Assembly (NCBI RefSeq): GCF_004348985.1
Contig: NZ_SMKW01000064.1
Coordinates: 1-53,947, forward strand
Direction: 5' to 3'
From: Saccharopolyspora elongata
GTDB lineage: Bacteria; Actinomycetota; Actinomycetes; Mycobacteriales; Pseudonocardiaceae
DNA: 53,947 nucleotides
Part shown: positions 7,602-16,484 of the stretch, piece by piece
How positions within the stretch are numbered: the first letter of the stretch is position 1
How the letters are laid out: every line of letters begins with the position of its first letter
Notes under the pieces: model-generated
Databases searched by the model: none
What the model was told of the DNA's origin: nothing
Seen by the model: the letters and a program-made list of their open reading frames with translations, nothing else
Position numbers and translations under genes: made by a program

Positions 7602-8683
7602 ATCGACGCACGGCACTCAGGAGCGCCGCCGTTGCGATGGCCGCAGCGGCGGTGGGGGGCAGCACGCTGGTGCTGGCCGGTTGCGGGAACCAGGGGGCCA
7701 ATGAGGACAGAGCATCTGCGCTGCCCCCTTCCACCACCGAGATCACCCGGACCGACCTGGTCGAGAGCAAGACCGTGGACGGTCACTGGGACTTCGCCTC
7801 GCGCCGCGCGGTGAAGGCTGCGGTGGACGGCACCGTGACCACGGCCGCCACCGTGGGCAAGACGGTGGAGCGCGGTCAGGCGCTCTACAGCTTGAATGCC
7901 AGGCCGGTCGTGCTGCTCTACGGCACGACGCCGGTCTTCCGCGACATGAAGCTCGGTGACAAAGGGCCGGATGTCCGGCAGCTCCACCAGAACCTGCGTG
8001 CTCTGGGCTACGGCCGCGGGCTCAAGGCCACCCAGGAGTTCGACGGCGCCACCGAGGCCGCGGTGAAGTCCTGGCAGAAGGACCTCGGCATCATCGATCC
8101 CAGCGGCGTGGTCGGCCAGGGCGATGTCGTCTTCCAGCCGGAGGCCGTCCGGGTGGTGTCCGCGGACGCACCGCTCGCCGAGCGGGTCGGCCCGGACAAG
8201 CCGGTGCTCACGGTGGCATCTCCGCAACCGATCATCCTGGCCGACCTCGATCAGTCCGATCAGGACCTGGCCAGAACCGGGACCAAGGTCGAGGTCACCC
8301 TGCCGGAAGGCACGACCGTCCACGGCGAGGTCTCCAAAACCATCCAGCCCGACACCACCTCTGATCCCAGCAGCGGCGGGACAAGCGGCAGTTCCACGCA
8401 GTCGGGCCTCAAGGTGGAGATCACCCTGGCCGAGCCGGTGCAGAACCCAGGCGCCCAGGGCACGGCGAGCGTGCGGTTCATCCAGGAAAGTCGCCGAGGC
8501 GTGCTGACGGTCCCGGTGGAGGCGATCGTGGCGCTGCGGGAAGGCGGGTACGGACTTCAGGTCGTGACCGGCAACCAGGTCCGGGTCGTCCGCGTCGAGC
8601 CCGGCATGACCGCCGACGGGCGTATCGAGGTGACCGGTCCAGGCTTGGCCGAAGGTATGAAGGTCGGGGTGGCCACGACGTGA
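7598..8683 (+). CDS. peptidoglycan-binding periplasmic adaptor of an ABC efflux system
   Basis: This membrane-fusion (HlyD-like) adaptor has 361 residues. Its N-terminus has a lipoprotein-type or Tat-like signal (NRRTALRSAAVAMAAAAVGG, then LVLAGCG). A biotinyl-lipoyl-like hairpin region (VDGTVTTAATVGKTVERGQA) is followed by a PG_binding_1 domain at about residues 125-165 (LGDKGPDVRQLHQNLRALGY, FDGATEAAVKSWQKDLGI) and beta-barrel parts (KVEVTLPEGTTVHGEV, VPVEAIVAL). It would link the FtsX-type permease to the cell wall. GTG start overlaps the previous stop and its own stop overlaps the ATPase start (GTGA), so the operon is tightly coupled. Confidence 0.88.
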   Translation: MNRRTALRSAAVAMAAAAVGGSTLVLAGCGNQGANEDRASALPPSTTEITRTDLVESKTVDGHWDFASRRAVKAAVDGTVTTAATVGKTVERGQALYSLNARPVVLLYGTTPVFRDMKLGDKGPDVRQLHQNLRALGYGRGLKATQEFDGATEAAVKSWQKDLGIIDPSGVVGQGDVVFQPEAVRVVSADAPLAERVGPDKPVLTVASPQPIILADLDQSDQDLARTGTKVEVTLPEGTTVHGEVSKTIQPDTTSDPSSGGTSGSSTQSGLKVEITLAEPVQNPGAQGTASVRFIQESRRGVLTVPVEAIVALREGGYGLQVVTGNQVRVVRVEPGMTADGRIEVTGPGLAEGMKVGVATT

Positions 8684-9402
8684 ACAACCCGGCACCGGCC
8701 GTCATCGAGCTGCGGGAAGCCACCAAGACCTATCCCGGCGGCGTCCATGCGCTTCGCAGCGTGAACATGCGGGTGTGCCAAGGCGAACTGGTGGCGATAG
8801 TCGGTCCATCCGGATCCGGTAAGTCGACGCTGCTCAACCTGATCGGCACTCTGGACAGGGCATCGAGTGGCCAGGTCGAGGTCGCGGGGTACGACGTGGG
8901 CGCGTTGTCCGACACCGAGCTCTCAACGCTGCGCGCCCGGCACATCGGGTTCGTCTTCCAGCATTTCCACCTCGCCCCAGGACGCGATGCGGTGACCAAC
9001 GTGGCCGACGGACTGCTCTACGCGGGCGTCCCCCGCAGGCAGCGTCGCGACCGCGCCCGCACCGCTCTGGAACGGGTAGGGCTGGGACACCGGCTCGGCC
9101 ACGAGCCGAACCAGCTCTCCGGCGGGGAGAAGCAACGGGTGGCGATCGCCCGCGCCCTGGTCGGCTCCCCGGACCTGCTGTTGGCCGACGAGCCCACCGG
9201 CGCACTGGACACCGCATCCGGTGAGGTGGTCATGGAGCTGCTGCGCGAGCTTCACCGGGCAGGCACGACCGTCGCCGTGATCACCCACGACAACGACATC
9301 GCCGATGCGATGCCACGACAGATCCGGTTCCGAGACGGTGAGATCGTCTCCGATGCGTGCACGGGCACCGGGGTTGTCGCGCGCCAGGAGGTAAGCCGAT
9401 GA
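8680..9402 (+). CDS. ABC transporter ATP-binding protein (MacB/LolD type)
   Basis: The 240-residue ATPase has Walker A GPSGSGKST, a Q-loop in GFVFQHFHL, signature LSGGEKQRVAIARAL, Walker B LLLADEPTGALD and the switch His in VITHD. It energises the adjacent FtsX-like permease; such systems move antibiotics, peptides or lipoproteins by a mechanotransmission mechanism. GTG start within the previous stop; its TGA overlaps the permease ATG (ATGA). Confidence 0.93.
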   Translation: MNNPAPAVIELREATKTYPGGVHALRSVNMRVCQGELVAIVGPSGSGKSTLLNLIGTLDRASSGQVEVAGYDVGALSDTELSTLRARHIGFVFQHFHLAPGRDAVTNVADGLLYAGVPRRQRRDRARTALERVGLGHRLGHEPNQLSGGEKQRVAIARALVGSPDLLLADEPTGALDTASGEVVMELLRELHRAGTTVAVITHDNDIADAMPRQIRFRDGEIVSDACTGTGVVARQEVSR

Positions 9403-10592
9403 GCGGGAGGCTTACCGCCGCACGCATGTCGCCTGCCGACATCCTGCGGACCGGCGCGACCGGCTTGCGAGCCCGGCGCACCCGGGTTGTGCTTTCCGCC
9501 CTGGGCGTCGCGATCGGTATCGCGACGATGGTGGCCGTCATCGGCCTGTCCACGTCCAGCCGGGCGGATCTCATGTCACAACTGGATCGGCTGGGCACCA
9601 ACCTGCTCACCGCCGAAGCAGGCAAGGACTTGGACGGCGATCCGGTCAAACTGCCCAAGAACGCGGTCGCCATGGTGAATCGGATCGGGCCCGTCGAGAA
9701 GGCCACCGCGACCGCCGAAGTCGATGCGCGGGTACGCCGCAGCGACGTGGTCCCCAAGGAGATGCCCGCGGGCGTGACCGTGCAAGCGGCTCGCTTGGAC
9801 CTGCTGGATGCCTTGAACGCTCAGGTTGACAGTGGAACCTGGTTCACGCCCGCCAGTGAGAACCTGCCCGCAGCAGTACTCGGGCACATCGCCGCCGAAC
9901 GCCTGGGGGTGACCGTTGCCGGTGAGAGAATCCTCCTCAACGACACCTGGTTCGTCGTCATCGGCGTACTCGCCCCGGTGGAACTCGTGCCGCAGTTGGA
10001 CCGGGTAGCCATGGTCGGGTTCCCCGCCGCCGAGCGATACCTCGGGTTCGACGGGCACCCCACCACCGTCTTCGAACGATCCCCGGACGAATCGGTGGAA
10101 GCCGTCCGCGATGTCCTCGCCCGCACCGTCAACCCCGGCGCCCCGGAATCGGTCAACGTCAGCCGGCCATCCGACGCGCTCGCCGCCCGCGCAGCCACCG
10201 ACAAGGGACTGACCACTCTCATGCTGGGGCTGGGCGCCGTGGCGCTGCTCGTCGGCGGTGTCGGCATCGCCAACACAATGATCATCTCCGTTCTGGAACG
10301 CCGCCAGGAGATCGGCCTGCGTCGCGCCCTCGGCGCGACCAAAGGCCACATCCGGATCCAGTTCCTCACCGAATCCCTGCTGCTGTCCGTGCTCGGCGGC
10401 GCGACCGGTGCGGCATTGGGAACGATCGCAACCGCCACCTTCGCCGCCGCACAGGGATGGACCGCAGTCGTCCCGGCGTGGGCGCTGGGCGGCGGCATCG
10501 GGGCAACACTGGTCATCGGCGCCATCGCCGGTCTCTACCCGGCCATCCGCGCCTCACGACTGCATCCCACGGTCGCTCTCAACACCACATGA
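9399..10592 (+). CDS. ABC transporter permease, FtsX/MacB family
   Basis: The 397-residue permease has an N-terminal membrane helix (RTRVVLSALGVAIGIATMVAV), a large extracytoplasmic MacB periplasmic-core domain of about 210 residues, and three C-terminal helices with the FtsX hallmark VGGVGIANTMIISVLERRQE and the following IGLRRALGATKGHI. It is the last gene of the four-gene operon. With adaptor and ATPase it forms a tripartite exporter. The substrate is unknown; control by the divergent two-component system is likely from position. Confidence 0.92.
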   Translation: MSGRLTAARMSPADILRTGATGLRARRTRVVLSALGVAIGIATMVAVIGLSTSSRADLMSQLDRLGTNLLTAEAGKDLDGDPVKLPKNAVAMVNRIGPVEKATATAEVDARVRRSDVVPKEMPAGVTVQAARLDLLDALNAQVDSGTWFTPASENLPAAVLGHIAAERLGVTVAGERILLNDTWFVVIGVLAPVELVPQLDRVAMVGFPAAERYLGFDGHPTTVFERSPDESVEAVRDVLARTVNPGAPESVNVSRPSDALAARAATDKGLTTLMLGLGAVALLVGGVGIANTMIISVLERRQEIGLRRALGATKGHIRIQFLTESLLLSVLGGATGAALGTIATATFAAAQGWTAVVPAWALGGGIGATLVIGAIAGLYPAIRASRLHPTVALNTT

Positions 10593-10948
10593 ACCGCAAG
10601 ACCCGCCCAACTCCGCGTGTCCGACCTGCCAACGTGCGCGGGGCTAGTCCTGGCCCAAGACCAGCGCGCGCCCACACCGGAGTGGCGCTGGCGGCAGGCA
10701 ACCTGGTGAACCGCATTAGCCGACAGACGGTCATTACGGCCAGGACCAGGTCGCCGCTCGACCAACACCAAGCGCACGACACACCCGCGTCCTCTTGACC
10801 GTCCTTCGCATTGCCTGATCGCAGGCTGCGACGAGTGCAAGTCGCGCCGGTAGAGTTGCTGCTCGGGCAAGCACATCTCTCTATCGGATCCGTGGACGAC
10901 AATGTTGATCGCTGAAAGCACCGAGGTGCTGCGATCGGGAGGAACACG
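10593..10948. other. intergenic region without recognised gene
   Basis: 356 bases between the permease stop and the methyltransferase start. No convincing frame, RNA gene or strong hairpin was seen. The Shine-Dalgarno GGGAGGAA near 10938 belongs to the next gene. Confidence 0.6.
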
Positions 10949-11767
10949 ATGAGCGACGGGATTCGGCACGGCAGCGTCGACCTGCGGACCGAGCGGGCGC
11001 ACGGCGCGCGAATCTACGACTACATCCTCGGCGGCAAGGACAACTACGCCGTCGACCGGGCCGCCGCGGAGGCCACCAAACAGGTCTGGCCCGCGCTTCC
11101 AGTGCACATGCGCGCCAACCGCGAATTCATGCACCGCGCCGGCCGCTACCTTGCCGCCGAGTGCGGCATCGACCAGTTCCTGGACATCGGTACCGGCATT
11201 CCCACCTCGCCGAACTTGCATGAGGTCGTGCAGGAGGTGCGGCCGGAGGCCCGCGTCGTCTACACCGACAACGACCCCATCGTGCTCGTGCACGCCCGCG
11301 CGCTGATGTCCAGCACCAAGCAGGGCTGCACTGCTTACGTGGACGCCGACCTACGCGACCCGGACACGATCCTGACCTCCCAGGAGTTCCGCGAGACCTT
11401 GGACCCGAGCCGGCCGATCGGGCTGATGCTCATTGCGGTCGTGCACTTCATCGAAGACGACGACGAGGCACTGGACGTCGTGCGGCGGATCATCGACGTG
11501 CTGCCCTCCGGCAGCTACATGGCCGCCACGATCGCCACCGACGACTTCGCCCCGGAGATGCTGGCGGAGGTCCGCCGGACCTACCACGAGCACGGCGAGA
11601 CCCTGCGCTGGCGCTCCCGGGCCCAGGCCGCCCGATTCTTCGACGGCCTCGAACTGGTCGAGCCCGGGATCGTCCAGATGCACAAGTGGCGCCCGGACTC
11701 CGACGCCGACCTCGCCATCCCGGAGGCCGACATCGCCATGTACGGCGCCATCTCCCGCAAGCCCTGA
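10949..11767 (+). CDS. SAM-dependent methyltransferase, DUF574 family
   Basis: This 272-residue protein belongs to the actinobacterial DUF574/Methyltransf_19 family. Family features visible are ARIYDYILGGKDNYAVDR near the N-terminus, the SAM-binding motif FLDIGTGIPTSPN, VVYTDNDPIVLVHARALM, and C-terminal ARFFDGLELVEPGI with HKWRP. Substrates of the family are unknown. GGAGGAA lies 7 bases before the ATG. A paralogue from the same family is at 25176-25967 on the other strand. Integrase remnants lie just downstream. Confidence 0.92.
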   Translation: MSDGIRHGSVDLRTERAHGARIYDYILGGKDNYAVDRAAAEATKQVWPALPVHMRANREFMHRAGRYLAAECGIDQFLDIGTGIPTSPNLHEVVQEVRPEARVVYTDNDPIVLVHARALMSSTKQGCTAYVDADLRDPDTILTSQEFRETLDPSRPIGLMLIAVVHFIEDDDEALDVVRRIIDVLPSGSYMAATIATDDFAPEMLAEVRRTYHEHGETLRWRSRAQAARFFDGLELVEPGIVQMHKWRPDSDADLAIPEADIAMYGAISRKP

Positions 11768-11867
11768 GCCAAGCCCGCTGTGCCTGGATAGCCCCGGGGC
11801 TCGCTCGAGGCACACGGACCTGAACCAGATGAAAGCAGTGCTCGCCGCGAAGAGCAGCAACGCGACC

Positions 11868-12057
11868 GTGCGGTGTGGCTGGGCGCCACGAACTCCTCGA
11901 CCGCACCCTGATCTGGAACCAGCGGCACCTGCTGCACGCCCAACGGGAGCTCGAGGAGTTTTACAACTCGCACCGGCCTCACCAACGCATCGCGAACGCC
12001 CGCCCGCCGCACCCCTTGCCGGAACGATCCCCGATCCAACCCAGACCGCCCACCTGA
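11868..12057 (+). pseudogene. integrase-type transposase remnant (C-terminal part)
   Basis: The frame reads HELLDRTLIWNQRHLLHAQR, then ELEEFYNSHRPHQRIANARP and PHPLPE before its stop. This is the C-terminal end of the same integrase family whose N-terminal and central pieces lie at 3684-4005, and includes the region with the last acidic residue (QRELEEFYNSHRPHQ). Sequence before 11868 is degraded (no intact MNAIMERWV motif). It is not translated from a proper start. Confidence 0.7.
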
Positions 12058-12552
12058 CATACGAAGACGCGCGCCTGGACGGCAGCCTCAACATAGATCA
12101 ACAGAGTCTTTTTGTTGCGCTGTCAGCCTTTTCGACGCTCTGCGGACACCCATCGCGAGTCGGCCGCCGCATGATCAACCATTCGTCGGAGTCGAGACAC
12201 GGATCGTGAATTAGCTTTGGGCCGAACGCGGGTTCTCGACCACCCGGCGAGTGAAGGTGTCCCGTTCCGGTCGCCAGCGGTTCCACGGCTGTGGGATACA
12301 GGTGTCGTCCCCTTCGCCAACGTTCGAGAGGTCAGGGTGCGCGAGTTTTCCCCATCCACCCCACGGCGAGCCGGTCGTCCACCGTCGCCGCGCACGGCAG
12401 CAACTAGTCCTTTGTGGACGCTCACATTGACCGTGCGACGCACCTGACCCGAGTCCCACCCCAGCCGGGGATCTTCCCAGAACAAACTGGTTCTCCGCCG
12501 CTCGCGCCACGCGCGGACGGCGTGGTCCCGTGCGTGCGACACGAGGAGTCCG
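12058..12552. other. intergenic region, probably decayed
   Basis: About 495 bases between the integrase remnant and the peptidase. Overlapping short frames on both strands show no recognisable motif. I see no tRNA or clear terminator. The Shine-Dalgarno GAGGAG near 12540 serves the peptidase. Confidence 0.5.
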
Positions 12553-13914
12553 ATGGTCATCGACACCGCCACGACGTCCGGCGACACCGCGCTGAAGCAG
12601 AAGGTGTCGTCGCTCATGAGCACTCTGAAGTCCGACCTGTGCGACCTGGTCAGGATCAGGTCCACGGCGGGCGGCGCCACCACGGAAGCGGCCAACAAGG
12701 TCGTGTCACTGCTGAAGGAGGCCGGGGTCAGCGACGCCACGACCGTGAAAATCGGATCCGGCAGGGCACCACTGGTGCACGGCACGGTCACCGGCCGGAC
12801 GGGCAAGCCGACGGTCTTGCTCTACGCGCACTACGACGTGCAACCGGCCGGGTCGTGGAACGAGACGGAAGCCTTCACGCCCACGGAGGTGAACGGCCGC
12901 TTGCGGGGGCGTGGTGCGGCCGACGACAAGTCCGGGATCATGATGCACGTCGGCGCGCTGCGGGCATTCGACAAAAACCCGCCTGTGAACCTGGAGATCC
13001 TCATCGAGGGTGAGGAGGAGAGCGGTACCGGCTCGCTGGAGGAGTACCTGGCGAAGCCGGAGAACAAGGACAGGTTCAAGGCCGACGCCTACGTCGTCGC
13101 CGACACCGGCGGTATCGCGGTCGGCCGTCCGGCGCTGACCGCCACGCTGCGCGGGATCGCCCAGGCCGACGTCACGGTGCGGACGCTCGACGCGCCCGTG
13201 CACTCGGGGATGTACGGCGGTCCGGCCCCGGACGCGTTCATGGCGTTGACCCGCATCCTGGCGACGCTGCACGACGACAAGGGAGACGTGGCGGTCGAGG
13301 GCCTGCTCAGCAAGCCGTGGACCGGTGCCGACCATCCCGACGAGACGACCTACCGGCAGAACGCGGGTGTGCGCTGCGGCGTACCACTGATCGGCACCGG
13401 GTCCGTGGCGCAACGGCTCTACTTCAAGCCGTCGATCAACGTGACCGGGCTCGACGGCGCTCCGCCGCCCGTCCACAAGTCACTCAACGCGCTGCAGTCC
13501 GAGGCAACCGCCCGCGTGAGCATCCGGCTGGTGCCGGGGCAGAAGCCCGCCGACGCGGTCGCGGCGCTGCGCAGGCACATCGACCAGCATCGCCCGTGGT
13601 TCCTGCCCGTCGAGGTGACCTATGCCGGTGGCGGCGAGGGCTTCGAAGCCCGGACCGGCTCGACCACCTTCGCCAAGGCCCAGGCGGCGTTGCAGGAGGC
13701 GTACGGGCAGGCCCCCACCACGCTCGGCCAAGGCGGCTCGATCCCGCTCGTCAACCTGCTCCAGGCCCGCAAGCCCGACGCGCCGGTGCTGCTATGGGGC
13801 TGCGAGGAGCCCGCTGCCCGCATCCACGCACCCGGCGAGAGCGTCCACCTCGACGAACTGGAGCGGATGACGCTCGCCCAGGCCCTGTTCCTCAAAGCCC
13901 TGTCCCAGCAGTGA
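12553..13914 (+). CDS. M20-family metallodipeptidase
   Basis: This is a 453-residue zinc hydrolase of the CNDP/dipeptidase branch of M20. It has the metal motif AHYDVQ (His93, Asp95), the bridging Asp in RGAADDKSG (about 124), the catalytic Glu pair in EGEEESGTGS (154-156), ADTGG (metal ligand) and the dimerisation-domain HSGMYGGPAPD. No signal peptide, so cytoplasmic. It is followed after 16 bases by a PLP decarboxylase with its own AGGAGG, so the pair forms an operon: hydrolysis of a dipeptide could feed an amino acid to the decarboxylase (inference). Confidence 0.92.
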   Translation: MVIDTATTSGDTALKQKVSSLMSTLKSDLCDLVRIRSTAGGATTEAANKVVSLLKEAGVSDATTVKIGSGRAPLVHGTVTGRTGKPTVLLYAHYDVQPAGSWNETEAFTPTEVNGRLRGRGAADDKSGIMMHVGALRAFDKNPPVNLEILIEGEEESGTGSLEEYLAKPENKDRFKADAYVVADTGGIAVGRPALTATLRGIAQADVTVRTLDAPVHSGMYGGPAPDAFMALTRILATLHDDKGDVAVEGLLSKPWTGADHPDETTYRQNAGVRCGVPLIGTGSVAQRLYFKPSINVTGLDGAPPPVHKSLNALQSEATARVSIRLVPGQKPADAVAALRRHIDQHRPWFLPVEVTYAGGGEGFEARTGSTTFAKAQAALQEAYGQAPTTLGQGGSIPLVNLLQARKPDAPVLLWGCEEPAARIHAPGESVHLDELERMTLAQALFLKALSQQ

Positions 13915-13930
13915 TCACCAGGAGGATGAG

Positions 13931-15589
13931 ATGACCGCGCAGGAACCGCCCAAGCTGGACGACAAGTCGTTCGAGCTGTCCAGCAAGGGACTCAGCGACA
14001 AGGAACGCACGGCCCGGCTCGGGGAGCTGAAGAAGTACCTGGACTACTACCAGGAGCACTTCCTCGGCTACCAGGTGAACCAGGACTTGCACGAGATCCG
14101 GGAGGACCTGTCGCACTTCCTCGGCGTGCACACGAACAACATCGGCGATCCCTACGTCGACTCCAACCTCGCCACGCACACCAAGCCGCTGGAGAAGGCG
14201 GTGCTCAAGCGGTACGCGGAGCTGTGGGGCATCGGGCCGCACGACGCGTCCACCAGCGAGCAGGCGTGGAAGAGCGCGTGGGGCTATGTGCTGTCCATGG
14301 GCTCTTCCGAGGGCAACGTCTACGGGCTGCTCAACGCCCGGGACTACCTGTCCGGCAAGATCCTGCTCGCCAACCCCGGCGCGGACCCGGGTCTGCTCAT
14401 GTCGCAGGCCGCGGTCAGCGCGCCCTACCTGGACACGCCGACCAAGCGGGCCAACGCATTGCAGCCGGTGGCGTTCTTCTCGCAGGACAGCCACTACTCG
14501 GTCGCCAAAGCCGCGCACACGCTCGCCATCCCGACCTTCGGTGAGGTCGGCAACAAGTACTACAGCGAGTTCCGCGAGTACGAGACCTGCGGTTACCAGG
14601 ACTGCTGGCCCGCCGAGATCCCGTCCAACGACGACGGCAGCATCAACGTCCAGCGGCTTGTGACCACTGTGGACTTCTTCGCCCGGCGGGGGCACCCGGT
14701 GCTGGTGGTCTGCAATCTGGGCACCACGTTCAAAGGCGCCTACGACAACGTGGGGCACATCGCCAAGCGGCTCCAGAAGGAAGTGTTCGACCACTACTCG
14801 ATGGGCGAGCGGGAGTTCACCGTCAACACCAAGGGCGGCAAGCCGATCAAGGGCAAACGACGGGCGTTCTGGATCCACGTGGACGGCGCGCTGGGCGCCT
14901 CCTACCTGCCGTACCTGAAGAAGGCGCATGACGCCGGTCTGCTGGACGGGGAGCAGGTCGACATCCCGGACTTCGACTTCCGCGTCGAGCAGGTCAGCTC
15001 CATCGTCACCAGCGGCCACAAGTACCCCGGATCACCGTGGGCGTGCGGGATCTACATGACGCGCCGCAAGTTCCAGATCCAGCCACCGCCGATGGCCGCC
15101 TACGTGGCCTCGCCGGACACTACGTTCGGCGGATCTCGCAACGGTTTCTCGCCCATCGTGCTGTGGAACCAGCTCGCCAAGCACCCCGAGGAGGAGCAGG
15201 TCCGCCGCATCGCCCAGAGCGTCAAGCTCGCCCGCCACACCTACCACAAGCTCAAGGAACTCGGGAAGCGGCTCGGCAAGGACCTGCGCCCCGGCTACAC
15301 ACCGGAAACGCTCAGCGTGCAATTCCTGCAACCGAACAAGCACATCGTCCGCAAGTACTCGCTGGCGAGCGTCCCGATCGACGAGACGACCACGATGTGC
15401 CACATGTTCGTCATGCCGCACGTCAGCGAGGACGGCGCGCTGAAGAACCTCCTGGAAGACCTGGAGACCGACGGCAAGGCGTTCGAGCAGGACGGCACCG
15501 GGGGCCAGGCCGCGCCGCCCGTGGACTACCAGGCATCGGAGACCGCCGAATGGCAGGCCCTGCTGGGCACCGACCGCGGGTTCATGTGA
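13931..15589 (+). CDS. PLP-dependent group II amino acid decarboxylase
   Basis: The 552-residue enzyme belongs to the pyridoxal-phosphate group II decarboxylases (glutamate, histidine, aromatic and serine decarboxylase superfamily). It has SMGSSEGNVYGLLNAR, the substrate/PLP region NLGTTFKGAYDNVGHI, the Asp of HVDGALGASYLPYLKK and the Schiff-base lysine (about 364) in TSGHKYPGSPWACG. At 552 residues it is longer than bacterial histidine decarboxylases, and the substrate cannot be assigned; histidine, tyrosine or another amino acid is possible. Co-transcribed with the M20 peptidase. A strong hairpin 11 bases after the stop ends the operon. Confidence 0.88.
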   Translation: MTAQEPPKLDDKSFELSSKGLSDKERTARLGELKKYLDYYQEHFLGYQVNQDLHEIREDLSHFLGVHTNNIGDPYVDSNLATHTKPLEKAVLKRYAELWGIGPHDASTSEQAWKSAWGYVLSMGSSEGNVYGLLNARDYLSGKILLANPGADPGLLMSQAAVSAPYLDTPTKRANALQPVAFFSQDSHYSVAKAAHTLAIPTFGEVGNKYYSEFREYETCGYQDCWPAEIPSNDDGSINVQRLVTTVDFFARRGHPVLVVCNLGTTFKGAYDNVGHIAKRLQKEVFDHYSMGEREFTVNTKGGKPIKGKRRAFWIHVDGALGASYLPYLKKAHDAGLLDGEQVDIPDFDFRVEQVSSIVTSGHKYPGSPWACGIYMTRRKFQIQPPPMAAYVASPDTTFGGSRNGFSPIVLWNQLAKHPEEEQVRRIAQSVKLARHTYHKLKELGKRLGKDLRPGYTPETLSVQFLQPNKHIVRKYSLASVPIDETTTMCHMFVMPHVSEDGALKNLLEDLETDGKAFEQDGTGGQAAPPVDYQASETAEWQALLGTDRGFM

Positions 15590-15600
15590 CCCGCTGACCC

Positions 15601-15636
15601 CGGCCGGGGCGGACCGCGCTGCTTCCGCCCCGGCCG
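15601..15636 (+). terminator. hairpin terminator of the peptidase-decarboxylase operon
   Basis: Perfect 13-bp stem (15601-15613 with 15624-15636, CGGCCGGGGCGGA and its complement) with a 10-base loop. No T tract follows, as is common in actinomycetes. Confidence 0.8.
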
Positions 15637-16433
15637 CAAGCCCGCAACCGCAGACCGTGTCGACGCTTTGGAACTCCGCGGCCGACAGCCGACGGAATGC
15701 TTCGGCGCGGAAGCTGGTGACATCGCCTTCAGGCAGTGGCCGCAGCTCCCACCACCCCCACGGCGGCCGCAGGCTCGGCCTCGGTGTCGGCGCTCGGTGC
15801 GGGTGGGATCAGGGCCGGATTCACGACCTCGGCCTGCCCTTGCCGACAACCTCATCCGCACTGGTGAGACACGGCGGACACGGCGTTAGGGATAGGGTGC
15901 GTTTTCAAGGTCCATGACGATTTTTTCGCGGCTTGTGCCACCCAAGAGGCCGTCGACGGCTGAGTCCGCGGCGCCTGCGGTGCAGGCCGGCACCGGGATC
16001 GGCCAGGCCGAGTTCCAAGACGGCGCAGTGGAGATGATCCGCGTGCTGCGCGTGGTCCGTCGCTCGGCTGTGTTGAGCCCCGACCCTCCTGACTCTGACC
16101 TACTGCGCCCAACTGCATGGCGAGGTTGTGCAGCGTCCCAGCCAGATCGGGCTGACTGCCGCGGCACACGGTCAGAGCACGAGAACAGGATCACCGCGTC
16201 CACCTTGGCCGCCGCCGAAGAGCTCCGGTGCCCGCAGCCGGACGGCAGGCGGGCACCGGGGAGCTTCACCGGTCCTGCAGCTGCAGCATCGCATGTCCTG
16301 GGACCACACAGCGACAGACCCGGCGCGCACCGAACAGAGCAGTTCGCCTGGCGCGGGCTGACCAAGTACGGACCGTTCAGCCGCGACGAAGTAGGCCTCG
16401 TGGCTCCTCTCGTCGAGGCATCCGACAGGCATT
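15637..16433. other. long intergenic region with one integrase remnant
   Basis: Apart from the integrase fragment on the minus strand (15889-16085) I recognise no gene in these 800 bases. Several overlapping frames are open on both strands, as expected at this GC content, but none shows family motifs. Confidence 0.5.
15889..16085 (-). pseudogene. integrase-type transposase remnant (central part, frameshifted)
   Basis: On the minus strand the two frames together read ERRTTRSTRII, then PSTASWVAQAAKK, then KIVMDLENAP. This corresponds to IEHATRRIRILG...HPTASWVTQAAKNLVMDLEDAG in the catalytic core of the same integrase family seen at 3684-4005 and 11868-12057. At least one frameshift (in the AAAAAA run near 15920) and altered spacing show decay. 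Confidence 0.6.
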
Positions 16434-16474
16434 GTCTGCCCGCCCGCGCTGTTCCGGATCGCAGGCGGGCAGAC
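16434..16474 (-). terminator. hairpin downstream of the LAXTG surface protein gene
   Basis: Perfect 11-bp inverted repeat (16434-16444 with 16464-16474, GTCTGCCCGCC) with a 19-base loop, just beyond the stop at 16485. Confidence 0.6.
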
Positions 16475-16484
16475 CACCCGTTTT

